DNA from: Leptolyngbya sp. SIO1E4
Lineage (GTDB): Bacteria > Cyanobacteriota > Cyanobacteriia > Phormidesmidales > Phormidesmidaceae
Direction: 5' to 3'
DNA length: 64,000 nt
NCBI GenBank assembly: GCA_010672825.2
Contig: JAAHFU020000001.1
Coordinates: forward strand, 248,001-312,000
The notes beneath the pieces are model-generated. The model was not told the origin of the DNA. It worked only from the letters and a program-made list of their open reading frames with translations, and did not search any database. Made by a program: the position numbers and the translations under genes. The stretch's first letter is position 1. Each line of letters begins with the position of its first letter. Of the stretch, positions 1 through 8,603 are shown in pieces.

Positions 1-158
1 ATGTAGCCATAGTGCAAGCCATGCTCTGTGATGAACGACTCAAATCGATTGCTGGTACAGAGGGTTACTGTATGGCCTGCGGCTTTTAAGCCTTGACCTA
101 AGGCCACATAGGGCTGAACATCGCCCCGTGAACCGAGGGTAAGAATCAAAATATGCAT
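1..158 (-). CDS. Glycosyltransferase, GT28/UGT type (5' end only)
   Basis: Read leftwards from an ATG at 158, the first 52 residues begin MHILILTLGSRGDVQPYVAL, the nucleotide-sugar glycosyltransferase N-terminus of sterol/UDP-glucosyltransferase-like GT1/GT28 enzymes (the G-S-R-G-D-V-Q-P-x-V-A-L signature). The gene runs off the window's left edge, so the C-terminal sugar-donor domain is not visible. Such proteins usually glycosylate lipids, sterol-like molecules or secondary metabolites. The acceptor cannot be inferred. Confidence 0.8.
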   Translation of the reverse strand, partial: MHILILTLGSRGDVQPYVALGQGLKAAGHTVTLCTSNRFESFITEHGLHYGY

Positions 159-194
159 CGTTTATTTGCCAAGCTATCAACTTGAAAGGGGAAG

Positions 195-719
195 CTATCT
201 CCGATCCCAGCCCATCGCCACCCGGTTCTCCATCCCAAGTCTTTTTTCCTGCGTGAGGATGTCGCATAGCATCGGAGTTAGCTCAGAACTGGAGAGAATT
301 CGGAAGCCTCTCTTTTCGTAAAAAGGTGCATTCCAGGGAATGTCTCGGAACGTGGTCAGCGTGACGCCCGATAGATTGCGATCCACAGCTTGTTGAATCA
401 CGGCTGTGAGTAACTGGGTTCCAATACCGCATCTTCCATAGTCAGGGTGGACAGCCATTTCAGCAAGATGGAGTAAGTCTCCAGAGACTCGTGATACCGC
501 AAATCCAGCGATCGCCCCCTCTAACACTGCGACCCATAAAAGTCCGTCGTCTTGTGCTTTTGCCAGTTCTGCTAGGGGCATCACGTCATCGGGATCCGGA
601 AGACGCCCCGGCGGAAACAGCCTATCTGCTGCGTGCTCAATCGCCTGCAGGCAGAGGAGATCACCTTTTTCAGCGAGTCGGAGCTGACATCCTGCAGCCC
701 TGCTACCTTCATGATTCAT
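195..719 (-). CDS. GNAT-family N-acetyltransferase
   Basis: A 174-residue GNAT protein. The acetyl-CoA pyrophosphate loop is visible as GRCGIGTQLL, preceded by the beta-strand 'LAEMAVHPDY' and followed by the C-terminal 'APFYEKRGFRIL' element, all in family order. The substrate is unknown; proteins of this kind acetylate amino groups of small molecules or proteins. A GTG two codons upstream (725) is an alternative start, but the ATG at 719 is preferred. It lies 36 bp upstream of the glycosyltransferase on the same strand and could be co-transcribed with it. Confidence 0.8.
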   Translation of the reverse strand: MNHEGSRAAGCQLRLAEKGDLLCLQAIEHAADRLFPPGRLPDPDDVMPLAELAKAQDDGLLWVAVLEGAIAGFAVSRVSGDLLHLAEMAVHPDYGRCGIGTQLLTAVIQQAVDRNLSGVTLTTFRDIPWNAPFYEKRGFRILSSSELTPMLCDILTQEKRLGMENRVAMGWDRR

Positions 720-901
720 GGTCACACTGTGGCCGATTGCACCTCTCGGTGATGTCGCAACTCATTGTACTGATAGAGCACTGCTTGAAAACCTCCCACT
801 CGCTGAATCCAGCACAGCTGGGTCAAGACAAGCGCTAAGATTTGAGGCTTAGGGGATGCTTGATCCGAGTACAACCGCTACCTATCAACAATTTTCCTGG
901 C

Positions 902-2317
902 ATGCTAAATGATGCAAAATTAGTCTGGGATCTGCAGCGGGCGAACCAAATTGCTCAAAGCTTTTCTGCCTCCTTAAATTCAGAAGAAATTGCTCACTTT
1001 GCCACAGAAGGGTTAGTGAAGTATTTTGACTGTGCCTTTGCACGAATTTGGCTGGTTGAGCCAGGAGACAAAACACTGAAACTAGTGGCTTCTTCTGGAT
1101 TATATACGCACACAGATGGTTCTTTTAGTCGCATCCCAATGGGAGAATTTAAAATTGGCCGTATTGCTCAAAATCGGGTCTCTCTATTGAGTAATAATCT
1201 GGCTGATGAATCTTGGGTGAGATATCCTGAATGGGCGATCGCGAACAAAATTAGCAGTTTTGCCGGGTATCCTTTAGCGAATTCTGACAAGGTAATTGGG
1301 GTCTTGGCTGTATTTGGCCATCATTCCATGGGGTCAGAGTTTTTAGAGGTATTGCTCAGCCTCTGCACCACCTTGACGGTCGCTTTAGAGATGGCCGCAC
1401 GGCACCAAAAAGAAAAACATACCTTACAGCCAATCCCCTCTAAAATCACCCTAGCTGAGCGTTCTTTATCTGATCGTCTGGCTCACATTCTAGATCAGAC
1501 TAAATTAACCGTATTCGGCACAGAAAGAAGCCTTGACTTCTCTCAGACTCAAGTTTTTCTAAAAGTTGCTGAAACCCTTAACCCCCTGGGGTGTACTTAT
1601 TGCCGCTTAACCTATGAAGCTGATTCAGTGACTTTAGAAGCAATCACCGCTACGGCATCCATTAATCCTCAGGAAACCTCAGACTGGGAGCAATCAGTCC
1701 TGGGTAATTTGCCCGCGATCGCAGCCTGCTTTGGAGGTGTTCTCAAAATCAATATCGAAGCCAGTATTAAGGCCCTTCAGGTGTCTTTAACATTTTCCTC
1801 TCCAGTCAGTTTCCCAGGGGGATTGCTGAGGGTTCATTGTAGCCAACCGCTGCTGCAGGCTGGGCTGACTCAGCTGGCATATTCTGCCGGGTTAAGGGTG
1901 CAGGCAAGTGACGATCAGCAAATTCCTCTCGTGACAGATCAAAAGGCGCTGGTGGCCACCAGCGATCACGTTATTTGGCTTAACCACACCTCAACTACGA
2001 TTCCCCATGAAGCAAAAGCCCAGGTCACCCTTTCTACGACACCCAACCAATTACGAGAAGCCGTTGAAACGATTATGCAAGGAGGAACATGGGGTCTCGC
2101 TCAGGAGACTCAAGTACACCAGAAACTCTCAGGTCGAGAACAGGAAGTGATGGCGCTGCTCGTGCAAGGATTCCGTGATCGTGAAGTGGCTGACCAGCTC
2201 TACATTAGTGATAGCACCGTTAAATTTCACATCAACAATATCTTGGCCAAACTCGATGCAAAAACCCGACTGCAGGCACTTTACACGCTCATGAGCACGC
2301 GTGGACTTGAGCTTTAA
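902..2317 (+). CDS. GAF-domain transcriptional regulator with LuxR-type HTH
   Basis: A 471-residue regulator. Residues about 1-170 form a GAF-type sensor (IAHFATEGLVKYFDCAFARI ... SFAGYPL ... VLAVFGHH). The middle part is weakly conserved. The last 60 residues are a LuxR/GerE helix-turn-helix (LSGREQEVMALLVQGF, then VADQLYISDSTVKFHINNIL). The open frame extends to a TTG at 842, but the first ATG at 902 opens directly into the GAF domain and is preferred; no clear ribosome site is visible at either. The stop lies 2 bp from the end of the convergent DsrE operon, so the two units meet tail to tail. GAF domains bind small molecules or cofactors; the ligand is unknown. Control of the facing sulfur genes is only a guess from position. 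Confidence 0.85.
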   Translation: MLNDAKLVWDLQRANQIAQSFSASLNSEEIAHFATEGLVKYFDCAFARIWLVEPGDKTLKLVASSGLYTHTDGSFSRIPMGEFKIGRIAQNRVSLLSNNLADESWVRYPEWAIANKISSFAGYPLANSDKVIGVLAVFGHHSMGSEFLEVLLSLCTTLTVALEMAARHQKEKHTLQPIPSKITLAERSLSDRLAHILDQTKLTVFGTERSLDFSQTQVFLKVAETLNPLGCTYCRLTYEADSVTLEAITATASINPQETSDWEQSVLGNLPAIAACFGGVLKINIEASIKALQVSLTFSSPVSFPGGLLRVHCSQPLLQAGLTQLAYSAGLRVQASDDQQIPLVTDQKALVATSDHVIWLNHTSTTIPHEAKAQVTLSTTPNQLREAVETIMQGGTWGLAQETQVHQKLSGREQEVMALLVQGFRDREVADQLYISDSTVKFHINNILAKLDAKTRLQALYTLMSTRGLEL

Positions 2318-2319
2318 CT

Positions 2320-2700
2320 TTACCAGTGCCACACATATTCAAACTGTTCGAAAAGTTGAGCAACTTGGTCTTGGCTAATAAACGAAACGCCTTCAATGAG
2401 TCGATCTTGAGGTAACGCTCGTGCTTGGATCTCTTCAACAACGGCATAAATTGAGATGCCTTTAGCAATCATAGCTTGCAAATCTCGATCTAATTCAGGT
2501 GGCTGTGTTTGTTTCCAGATGCCAAAACATAGGCTGAATGGTTTTTGGTCTTTGATCAGATAGTTGACAGCATTTCCTCTCAATAAGACTGAGACATCAA
2601 CGCCTGCAGTCTGAAAACTCTGACTGAGCCAAAGAATGGTATCATCCTGCTCTTCTAGGGTTGCTCGATAGGCGGTTTCAACAATATTTAATGCTTTCAT
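2320..2700 (-). CDS. DsrE/TusD-like protein (third DsrE of the sir operon)
   Basis: A 126-residue single-domain protein with the DsrE-like alpha/beta fold pattern: N-terminal strand 'MKALNIVETAYR', a helix, then 'VDVSVLLRGNAVNYLIK' where small DsrE/F proteins carry their hydrophobic strand and G-x-A-V/N loop. The one cysteine (in 'SLCFG') is not at the classical TusD position, so sulfur-carrier activity is uncertain. Last gene of a four-gene leftward run (sir, dsrE-like x3), 35 bp after the previous stop. Function probably relates to sulfane-sulfur handling by analogy with DsrE/TusD. Confidence 0.65.
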   Translation of the reverse strand: MKALNIVETAYRATLEEQDDTILWLSQSFQTAGVDVSVLLRGNAVNYLIKDQKPFSLCFGIWKQTQPPELDRDLQAMIAKGISIYAVVEEIQARALPQDRLIEGVSFISQDQVAQLFEQFEYVWHW

Positions 2701-2735
2701 TTTCGCTCCATGAGCTAGCTTTTATGGAATGGATA

Positions 2736-3158
2736 TCAGCGAGTTGGAATGACTAAAGTGCCATCACTTTCATGAACTGATTTGATGAAGTCCGCAGGCC
2801 CGCCTCGACGCACGCCCTCGATCCAATTTCCTGCTCCCCTTTCATCAACGCACAAACCACAGTTAACCCAGTTCAACGTAAGCCCCTTTTCTTGAGCCAG
2901 CTGAAATAGGGCAGCCACCCAATCTTTCGTCGTCGGATGATTCTCTTCTTCTACCGTTGTCCCTTTGATCGAATTAGCATGGGGGGCTTGCTCTTTCATG
3001 GTGAGATTAACGGCGCCTTCATAGGCAAAGACATGAACGTGATGTCCTTGATTTAAAGCACTATGAATGATTCTGAGTGCTGTAGTAGAATTTGCAGACT
3101 CATAGGGAGCATCCATGATGGCAATGCTCAGTGTTTTAGCCGGTGTTTTAGATGACAT
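2736..3158 (-). CDS. DsrE/TusD-like sulfur-relay protein with C-x2-C
   Basis: A 140-residue DsrE-family protein. It shows the strand 'LSIAIMDAPYES', 'GHHVHVFAYEGAVNLTMKEQ' and a C-terminal 'NCGLCVDERG ... VRRGGPADFI' segment. The cysteine pair sits just before an R-R-G motif, the place of the persulfide-forming cysteine in TusD/DsrE (C-x-x-x-x-x-R-R-G-like context). It is therefore the member of the trio most likely to carry a persulfide. The ATG at 3158 lies 36 bp after the stop of the preceding DsrE-like gene, consistent with one transcript. Partner and sulfur source are not known. Confidence 0.75.
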   Translation of the reverse strand: MSSKTPAKTLSIAIMDAPYESANSTTALRIIHSALNQGHHVHVFAYEGAVNLTMKEQAPHANSIKGTTVEEENHPTTKDWVAALFQLAQEKGLTLNWVNCGLCVDERGAGNWIEGVRRGGPADFIKSVHESDGTLVIPTR

Positions 3159-3194
3159 ATACTTCCCCGAGTTTTGTCAGATTCTGATTGTGTG

Positions 3195-3521
3195 CTAATG
3201 CCAGAGTGTTTTGGTTCCAGGGGTTAAACAAAGCTCAATTAAGCGATCGAGATTGCTCTTCTCCACGCCCATGGGAACATCGTGAATCCCTCGCTCCTGT
3301 AGGGCAAAGAAATCGGCAAAAATACCGACTCCTAATGCTTTCAGATCGGCGAAATGCTTTTCAAAGTAAGTTCCTTTGCGAGCAGGAAGCACTCCATTTT
3401 GCAACAGAAACAGGGTGACATCATGGCCATTCCTTTTAAGATCCATCAGGATCTCTTGCATGTTTGCCCAATCAGCAGAATCATAGGGATCTCTAGACTC
3501 TAGGATGAGATAGTGGGTCAT
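3195..3521 (-). CDS. DsrE-like protein, first after sulfite reductase
   Basis: A 108-residue protein with the DsrE-like pattern 'THYLILESRDPYDS', 'MDLKRNGHDVTLFLLQNGVL' and 'FADLKALGVGIFADFFALQERGI'. One cysteine near the C-terminus ('ELCLTPGT') could be functional. Its start is only 9 bp after the stop of the sulfite reductase gene, a spacing typical of co-translated operon members. This physical link is the main reason to place the DsrE trio in sulfur metabolism. No enzyme activity can be assigned. Confidence 0.7.
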   Translation of the reverse strand: MTHYLILESRDPYDSADWANMQEILMDLKRNGHDVTLFLLQNGVLPARKGTYFEKHFADLKALGVGIFADFFALQERGIHDVPMGVEKSNLDRLIELCLTPGTKTLWH

Positions 3522-3530
3522 TGTTTTTTC

Positions 3531-5294
3531 CTAAACGTTATGGGACGGGTTAAAAACTTCCTGCAGCTGGTCAAATCCAACTCGATGACAAAAGACCCCA
3601 AACCGTTCATTTAGTTCACGATTAGCTTTGAAATAAAGAAATAGAGGTTCTAAAAAGATTTCCAAGTCTTCAATCTTGAGCTTTTCCACATGGGGCTGCG
3701 CCAGTGTCGTGCCTTCAGGCGTGCCCCCCAGCCAAACTTGATAAGTCCCCGGCCCACTCCCCACAAAGCCTAATTCGGCTAGATAGGGGCGAACGCACCC
3801 ATTGGGGCAGCCGGTCATTCGTATGATCAACGGTTCGTCAGCCAGATTGAGCTTCTCTAGCAAGCGGGTAATACGCTCTAAAACGCTGGGAAATACTCGT
3901 TCTGATTCGGTAATGGCTAATCCACAGGTTGGTAAGGCAGGGCAGGCCATGCCATGGCGAGTTAACTGGTTCAGTTGCTCAGGATTACTTGCAACACCAT
4001 GGGTCTCTAAAATCTTTTCAATGGCCTGTCGCTGCGATCGCTCAATTTCATACAGAATAATATTGTGATTGGGGGTTAAGCGCAGGGGTAAATTAAACCG
4101 CTCTACAATTTCCCGTAAAGCTGTTTTGAGTTTTACGGGGCCCTTATCTTGAACCCGCCCATTTTCAACCAAGAGGCCAAAAAATTGTTGGCCATCTCCT
4201 TGATCGTGCCAGCCTAAAAAGTCCTGATATCGCCAGGGTGGAAGTTCTCGAAAAGGCTGCAGGGGCTTGCCAAAATAGGATTCAACTTGAGCCTTAAATT
4301 TGTCAATTCCCCAATCATGAATTAGATACTTCATTCGAGCATGGAGGCGGTTAGAGCGATCGCCATAATCTCTTTGAAGTGCACCAATGGCTTTTAGTAA
4401 CGGGTAAATGTCCTCTTTTTTGACGTAGCCTAAGTGATTAGAGAGACGGGCAAAAGTCTCTTCTTTATTGTGGGTGCGCCCCATGCCTCCACCTGTCAGC
4501 ACATTAAACCCCTCTAGCACACCATCTTTTCGGGTAATGACGACCAGGCTAATATCGTGGGTGTAAACATCAACGGAGTTATCGCCTGGAACCGTCACGC
4601 AACATTTAAACTTTCTAGGGAGATAGTTAGGCCCGTATAGGGGTTCTATAGCTTCCGTAAATATCTCAGCATTGAGGTCTTGCTGTCGTGCAGCTTTTTG
4701 TTCAGGGGCTGCTTCAGCACTAATGACCTTGTCACCATCCAACCAAATTTCATAGTAAGCGCCCGTTTGCGGTGTAAACAGGTTAGCCACTTTATGGGCA
4801 TATTCCCAGGCATAATCATAGTCTGAACGATGCTTAAAGGGAGCCGGAGGTGCCATAACATTACGATTTAGGTCGCCACAGGCCCCCAAGGTAGACCCCA
4901 TGCTGCGGATAATATCTGCAATCACCGGTTTCAAATTTTGCTTAAGAATGCCGTGCATTTGAAAGGCTTGACGGCTAGTGACTCTCAGCGTTTGATTGCC
5001 GTATATCTCTGATAAGCGATCGAGCGCCAGATAAAACTGTGGCGGAACAAAGCCTCCTGGCGTCCGTGTCCGCAACATCATTTGATAGTCTTTCCCTTGC
5101 CCTCTGACGCGGTTATCTCGGTTATCTTGCTGATAAGAACCGTGAAATTTAAGAATCTGCAGCGCTGCTTCACTGAAGTGGATTGTATCCTGCAGCAGTT
5201 CCGTTGCTAAGGGCTCTCGTAAAAAATTGCTATTGGCTTTGATGCTTTCTATTTTGGAAGGCTTTCTTTTGGAGGTCTTGGGAGCGGTCTCCAT
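3531..5294 (-). CDS. sir: Ferredoxin-sulfite reductase (siroheme/4Fe-4S)
   Basis: A 587-residue assimilatory sulfite reductase reducing sulfite to sulfide with six electrons from ferredoxin in the cytoplasm. Family landmarks include '[12 protein letters not shown]', '[15 protein letters not shown]', '[20 protein letters not shown]', '[11 protein letters not shown]', and the four cysteines binding the siroheme-coupled 4Fe-4S cluster as ACPALPTC (C-x5-C) and TGCPNGC (C-x3-C). The open frame can extend to a TTG at 5339, but the ATG at 5294 ('METAPK') gives the usual N-terminus. Three DsrE-like genes follow at 9-36 bp spacing, unusual company for sir. Nitrite reductase is the main alternative, but the sequence around the cysteines and the C-terminal '[10 protein letters not shown]' favour sulfite reductase. 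Confidence 0.9.
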   Translation of the reverse strand: METAPKTSKRKPSKIESIKANSNFLREPLATELLQDTIHFSEAALQILKFHGSYQQDNRDNRVRGQGKDYQMMLRTRTPGGFVPPQFYLALDRLSEIYGNQTLRVTSRQAFQMHGILKQNLKPVIADIIRSMGSTLGACGDLNRNVMAPPAPFKHRSDYDYAWEYAHKVANLFTPQTGAYYEIWLDGDKVISAEAAPEQKAARQQDLNAEIFTEAIEPLYGPNYLPRKFKCCVTVPGDNSVDVYTHDISLVVITRKDGVLEGFNVLTGGGMGRTHNKEETFARLSNHLGYVKKEDIYPLLKAIGALQRDYGDRSNRLHARMKYLIHDWGIDKFKAQVESYFGKPLQPFRELPPWRYQDFLGWHDQGDGQQFFGLLVENGRVQDKGPVKLKTALREIVERFNLPLRLTPNHNIILYEIERSQRQAIEKILETHGVASNPEQLNQLTRHGMACPALPTCGLAITESERVFPSVLERITRLLEKLNLADEPLIIRMTGCPNGCVRPYLAELGFVGSGPGTYQVWLGGTPEGTTLAQPHVEKLKIEDLEIFLEPLFLYFKANRELNERFGVFCHRVGFDQLQEVFNPSHNV

Positions 5295-5994
5295 ATTTCT
5301 TACCCATGAACGGCAAGCTGAATGTGATTTCGGGGTCAAGACTTATGCAGTTGAGTCAGTTTCGCCCCCTTATTTCTCAATTCTGGAAAACCAGATTCAA
5401 AGTCCATCAGAATTTGGAGATTTAAGGGGTCAACACGTAAGTCCTAAGGTTCTTTAATTTCAGCGTTGCTACACCTTAAATGAACTGAGTCAGTTTCCGT
5501 AACTCTGAGTTCTATGAGGATATTTGGTGACCGATAAAGAGAGTTTTGTCCAGATCTCTGTATTAGTGCTACGTCTTTCTAGAAGGCTATCTAGAGGGAG
5601 CTTCTGTGAAGAATGGAGACAGACAAATGACAGTTTCTAGAAGCACACCTGTTGATTTCACCAGGTAATCAGAAAGAATTATTGGTTGCTTTAATCAAAC
5701 TGACGAGACACCTATTGATTTTGCCAGGGGCAACTCTAGTTATATTGCTAGGTGCTAGAAATAGTTAACGTGAAATATATTTATCAAACATACTTTTAAC
5801 TTTTATAGTCTCTGCGATCGCGATCTAGGTCTGAATTGGAATCCTGACAATAAAGCATGCATGAAGAATCTGTATAAATTAACGGCTTATTACTAAATTT
5901 TGATTAGAACTGCTGCAATAGAGCATAAAAATTTTACAGTACTAAAAGTGTGTATTCAGAGCTTGTATTCAGAATAGGCAAGAGCAGTGCAGCG
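5295..5994. promoter_or_regulatory. 700-bp gap upstream of sir with spaced direct repeats
   Basis: This gap separates the divergent sir operon and the NTF2-like gene and should hold both promoters. Two degenerate direct repeats are visible: acacctgttgatttcaccagg at 5645-5665 and a copy matching 18 of 21 positions at 5708-5728 (63 bp apart). The decamer tttctagaag occurs at 5576-5585 and 5634-5643 (58 bp apart). They may be binding sites or a degenerate duplication. No RNA gene was recognised. Confidence 0.4.
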
Positions 5995-6387
5995 ATGACT
6001 GAAGAGCACCCAAACGTCACTCTATTAAAGGCATTAGACCCCACTAATCTGGCAAAATTTGCTGAACTTTTAGCAGAGGGTTTTGTCTGGCATTTCTTCA
6101 ATCCCAATCTGCCAGATGTCCAGGGAGACTATATGGGCTTGAGCGGCCTTCAGGCCTTCTTCGAGAAACTGGGTGTGCTTACAGGGGGTACCTTTCAGGT
6201 TGAATCGATCGCTATCATTCCCTTTGGAGATGAACTGGTTGTCACCCATGTTAAAGACAGCATGATGTGGGATGGCCAGCCCCATGAAACTGACGCGGTC
6301 GTCGTCTGGCGCATCGTAAATGGGCGGATTGCTGAAGCCTGGGACATTCCCTCCGTCCATACAAAACACCTGCAGACAGCAACCTGA
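5995..6387 (+). CDS. NTF2-like/SnoaL-type protein
   Basis: A 130-residue protein with the cone-shaped NTF2-like fold signature: an N-terminal helix ('KALDPTNLAKFAELLAEGFVWHFFNPNLPD'), 'GLSGLQAFFEKL', 'VTHVKDSMMWDGQ' and a final 'VVWRIVNGRIAEAWDIP'. SnoaL-like proteins are small-molecule isomerases, hydratases or binding proteins; the ligand is unknown. An in-frame GTG at 5950 is possible, but the ATG at 5995 starts the conserved part. The stop is 8 bp before the IMPase-family gene, so the two are probably co-expressed. Confidence 0.75.
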   Translation: MTEEHPNVTLLKALDPTNLAKFAELLAEGFVWHFFNPNLPDVQGDYMGLSGLQAFFEKLGVLTGGTFQVESIAIIPFGDELVVTHVKDSMMWDGQPHETDAVVVWRIVNGRIAEAWDIPSVHTKHLQTAT

Positions 6388-6395
6388 GAGGGGCG

Positions 6396-7184
6396 ATGAT
6401 TGAACTTTTGGTGCAAACCGTGGCAGACGTGGCTCAATATCAAAGACACGCGTTCACGGATGCCAATATCGTATTCAAGACAAAAGCGAATAAGTTTGAT
6501 CTCGTCTCTGAGGTAGATCAGCGATCGCAGCAAATGCTCTTGGCTGCGGTTGAGCGGTATTTCCCGGCCTCGGGCATTGTGGCGGAGGAAAGCGGTCAAG
6601 ACAAACTTTCCCAAGATGGCACCTGGTTTTTGGTAGACCCCCTAGATGGAACCGCTAACTTTAAGGCAGGAATTCCCCTCTGGGCCATTTCCATTGGCTT
6701 GGTGAGGGATGGCATCATAGACAGCGGTATCATCGCGTTACCCGCCACGGGCGAAATCTTTTGCAGTAAAGACGGGGCACCCTTGCGACACCCCATAGAA
6801 AAATTATCGGCAGCTCAGTGCTACGGCATTGATAGCAGCTTTGAAGATTTTCCGCTTCAGGGCTTCATGTTCAGGCGTCGTCAGTTGGGGGCGGCTGTGC
6901 CCACGCTGCTGTGGTGTTGTGATTCTCGCGATCGCCAACGCCCCCGACTTGATTTTGCCTTGATGGGTAAAGGGTCGCTCTGGGATGTCTGCGGCGCGAT
7001 CGCGTTCCTCAAACAAAAGGGGGGTGCCCTCATTGATACAACCGGCCAGGATTTTACGGAATGCTCAGACGTGTTTCGCGCGCTCGGAGGCTTCAAAAAC
7101 CTCCGCAGCTATAACTTTCGATATGTTGCTAGTGCCAGTAAACCAGTTGCTCAAGAGGTTTATCAGCGGTATCTACAAACTTAG
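6396..7184 (+). CDS. Inositol monophosphatase-family phosphatase
   Basis: A 262-residue Mg2+-dependent, Li+-sensitive-type phosphatase of the IMPase/FBPase superfamily. Metal-binding motifs are 'VAEESG' (Glu), 'WFLVDPLDGTANF' (the D-P-L-D-G-T-x-N-F signature) and the C-terminal 'GSLWDVCGAIAFLKQKGG' (W-D-x-x-x-x-x-x-L-x-x-x-x-G). Substrates in this family include inositol-1-phosphate, histidinol phosphate and 3'-phosphoadenosine 5'-phosphate; sequence alone does not choose. It is preceded by a purine-rich gagaggggc directly upstream of its ATG and sits 8 bp after the NTF2-like gene. Confidence 0.88.
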   Translation: MIELLVQTVADVAQYQRHAFTDANIVFKTKANKFDLVSEVDQRSQQMLLAAVERYFPASGIVAEESGQDKLSQDGTWFLVDPLDGTANFKAGIPLWAISIGLVRDGIIDSGIIALPATGEIFCSKDGAPLRHPIEKLSAAQCYGIDSSFEDFPLQGFMFRRRQLGAAVPTLLWCCDSRDRQRPRLDFALMGKGSLWDVCGAIAFLKQKGGALIDTTGQDFTECSDVFRALGGFKNLRSYNFRYVASASKPVAQEVYQRYLQT

Positions 7185-7412
7185 AAGGTGACTTTTTCTG
7201 GCAATCCCTTGATTGATCAGACAGATCGAATTGGGATGAATGGCCAGAATGCAAAATTGATAGGAAACTCCGCAACTGTGAACTTTCTATCAATTAAATT
7301 TATTCGGTTCGTAGCTACACGAGATTGATGGGTAATCTCAGGTGTACCGAAAACGATGGCTAATGGTGCTGGCAAGCTGACTTTGCCTTGCTCCACTTTA
7401 AAGGGAAATGTT

Positions 7413-8603
7413 ATGAAAAAAGTTGTGATGGCAGCAATGCTTCTGGGAGGTATTTTGATGACGGCCTCTGCAGCACAGGCGTTGACATCTGCCGCAGAGA
7501 CCTTTCAAGGTGATATTGAAGAATCGCCAATGCACTTGATTGCACAAGCACCAACCGCTGCAACCGAAGCCGAACTCCAAGCTGAGATCAACATGCTGCG
7601 AACCCGTCCGGCAGCCTATGCAGAAAAAATTGGGCAGATTTTGGCCGCAATTGAACAGGGTGACACAGCCTCTTATCGGGAGTTGACCGGGTCTCCTTGG
7701 GGATTACCAGGCGCAGCTTACCAAGCGCGCTGGCGGGAAATGCAAACCTATCTTGCATCAGCCGAACCCGTATCTCCCATTGCTTGGGAATCTGCAGGGA
7801 GCCCACTCGGCGTGGCTGCTGAAGACAACCTAGAAAAGGCTGAAGTCGTTATTACAGAGGACTATAACCTGGGTGCTTTTTATTGGGTCGGTTACAGCCG
7901 GACTGTAGAGGATCTGCAGCAGCTTCGATCACCGGCAATTTCAAGGGGGGCGGCTCATTTATTCCAAACGCCAGCAAATGACATTAATCCCAACACGCCT
8001 AAAGCCAGGCTGGCCTTGTTTATAGACTTTGAGTTGCTGTCTACCCCCCAGGAACAGCTCTCTTATCTGTCACGGCAAGAGACGCTGACGGCAGAAGAGA
8101 TGGCACTGGTACGAGAAGCGATGCTTGCGATCGCCAATGCCGCTCGAAATGATGCTCAATACCGCAGCAACAATACTTATGCCAATACTTTGACGGGTGA
8201 TACCGCAACGACGGATAGCGGCACAGAAAGACTCTATCGCGATGCAGATGTCATGGTGGATTTAGTCTTAAATGACAAGCTCAACCAGGCTGCACAGATT
8301 CAAGCTGAGCATAATGCGGCCACTTTATCTAACGGCCATGCTGGCCCCCAGAACCATAACGGAGAAGATTTACAAACGCTGGCAGCGCGTATAGCCTACG
8401 TCAATTATGAAAGCGCGACAGGTGAAGCTGCTGGCAGGGGAAATTTAGAAAACTACCCGACACAGTGGATGCGGAACGAAACTCACTATCGGCCTTTCTT
8501 CAATGTTGGAGACCCCTTCAGCGATATTGGATTCGGCGTGGCTAAGGGTTCAGATGGCAATTGGTACGTGATTGCGGTTGTTGGAGTTGCTAAAGGAGAA
8601 TAA
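7413..8603 (+). CDS. Secreted CAP-domain (SCP/PR1-like) protein
   Basis: A 396-residue exported protein. The ATG at 7413 has an aaaggga ribosome site and opens a clear signal peptide (MKKVVMAAMLLGGILMTASA, cleavage likely near A-Q-A). The mature part carries two stretches of the CAP/SCP type: an N-terminal 'LQAEINMLRTRPAAYAEKI' and the C-terminal core with 'AAQIQAEHNA', 'NGHAGPQNHNGEDL' and the terminal 'GDPFSDIGFGVAKGSDGN', 'WYVIAVVGVA'. CAP proteins act outside the cytoplasm as proteases, lipid binders or wall-associated factors; the role here is unknown. The frame extends 19 codons upstream to 7356, but that would bury the signal peptide. Confidence 0.85.
   Translation: MKKVVMAAMLLGGILMTASAAQALTSAAETFQGDIEESPMHLIAQAPTAATEAELQAEINMLRTRPAAYAEKIGQILAAIEQGDTASYRELTGSPWGLPGAAYQARWREMQTYLASAEPVSPIAWESAGSPLGVAAEDNLEKAEVVITEDYNLGAFYWVGYSRTVEDLQQLRSPAISRGAAHLFQTPANDINPNTPKARLALFIDFELLSTPQEQLSYLSRQETLTAEEMALVREAMLAIANAARNDAQYRSNNTYANTLTGDTATTDSGTERLYRDADVMVDLVLNDKLNQAAQIQAEHNAATLSNGHAGPQNHNGEDLQTLAARIAYVNYESATGEAAGRGNLENYPTQWMRNETHYRPFFNVGDPFSDIGFGVAKGSDGNWYVIAVVGVAKGE

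Noticed and set aside
3531-5294. Ferredoxin-nitrite reductase
   Set aside because: The cofactor motifs are shared, but surrounding sequence and C-terminus match sulfite reductase, and neighbours are DsrE-like.
6070-6614. Minus-strand frames across the NTF2-like/IMPase junction
   Set aside because: They overlap two well-supported genes and show no motif or ribosome site.
7185-7412. Possible riboswitch before the CAP-domain gene
   Set aside because: A weak hairpin (aattgatag...ctatcaatt) is present, but no conserved riboswitch core could be identified.
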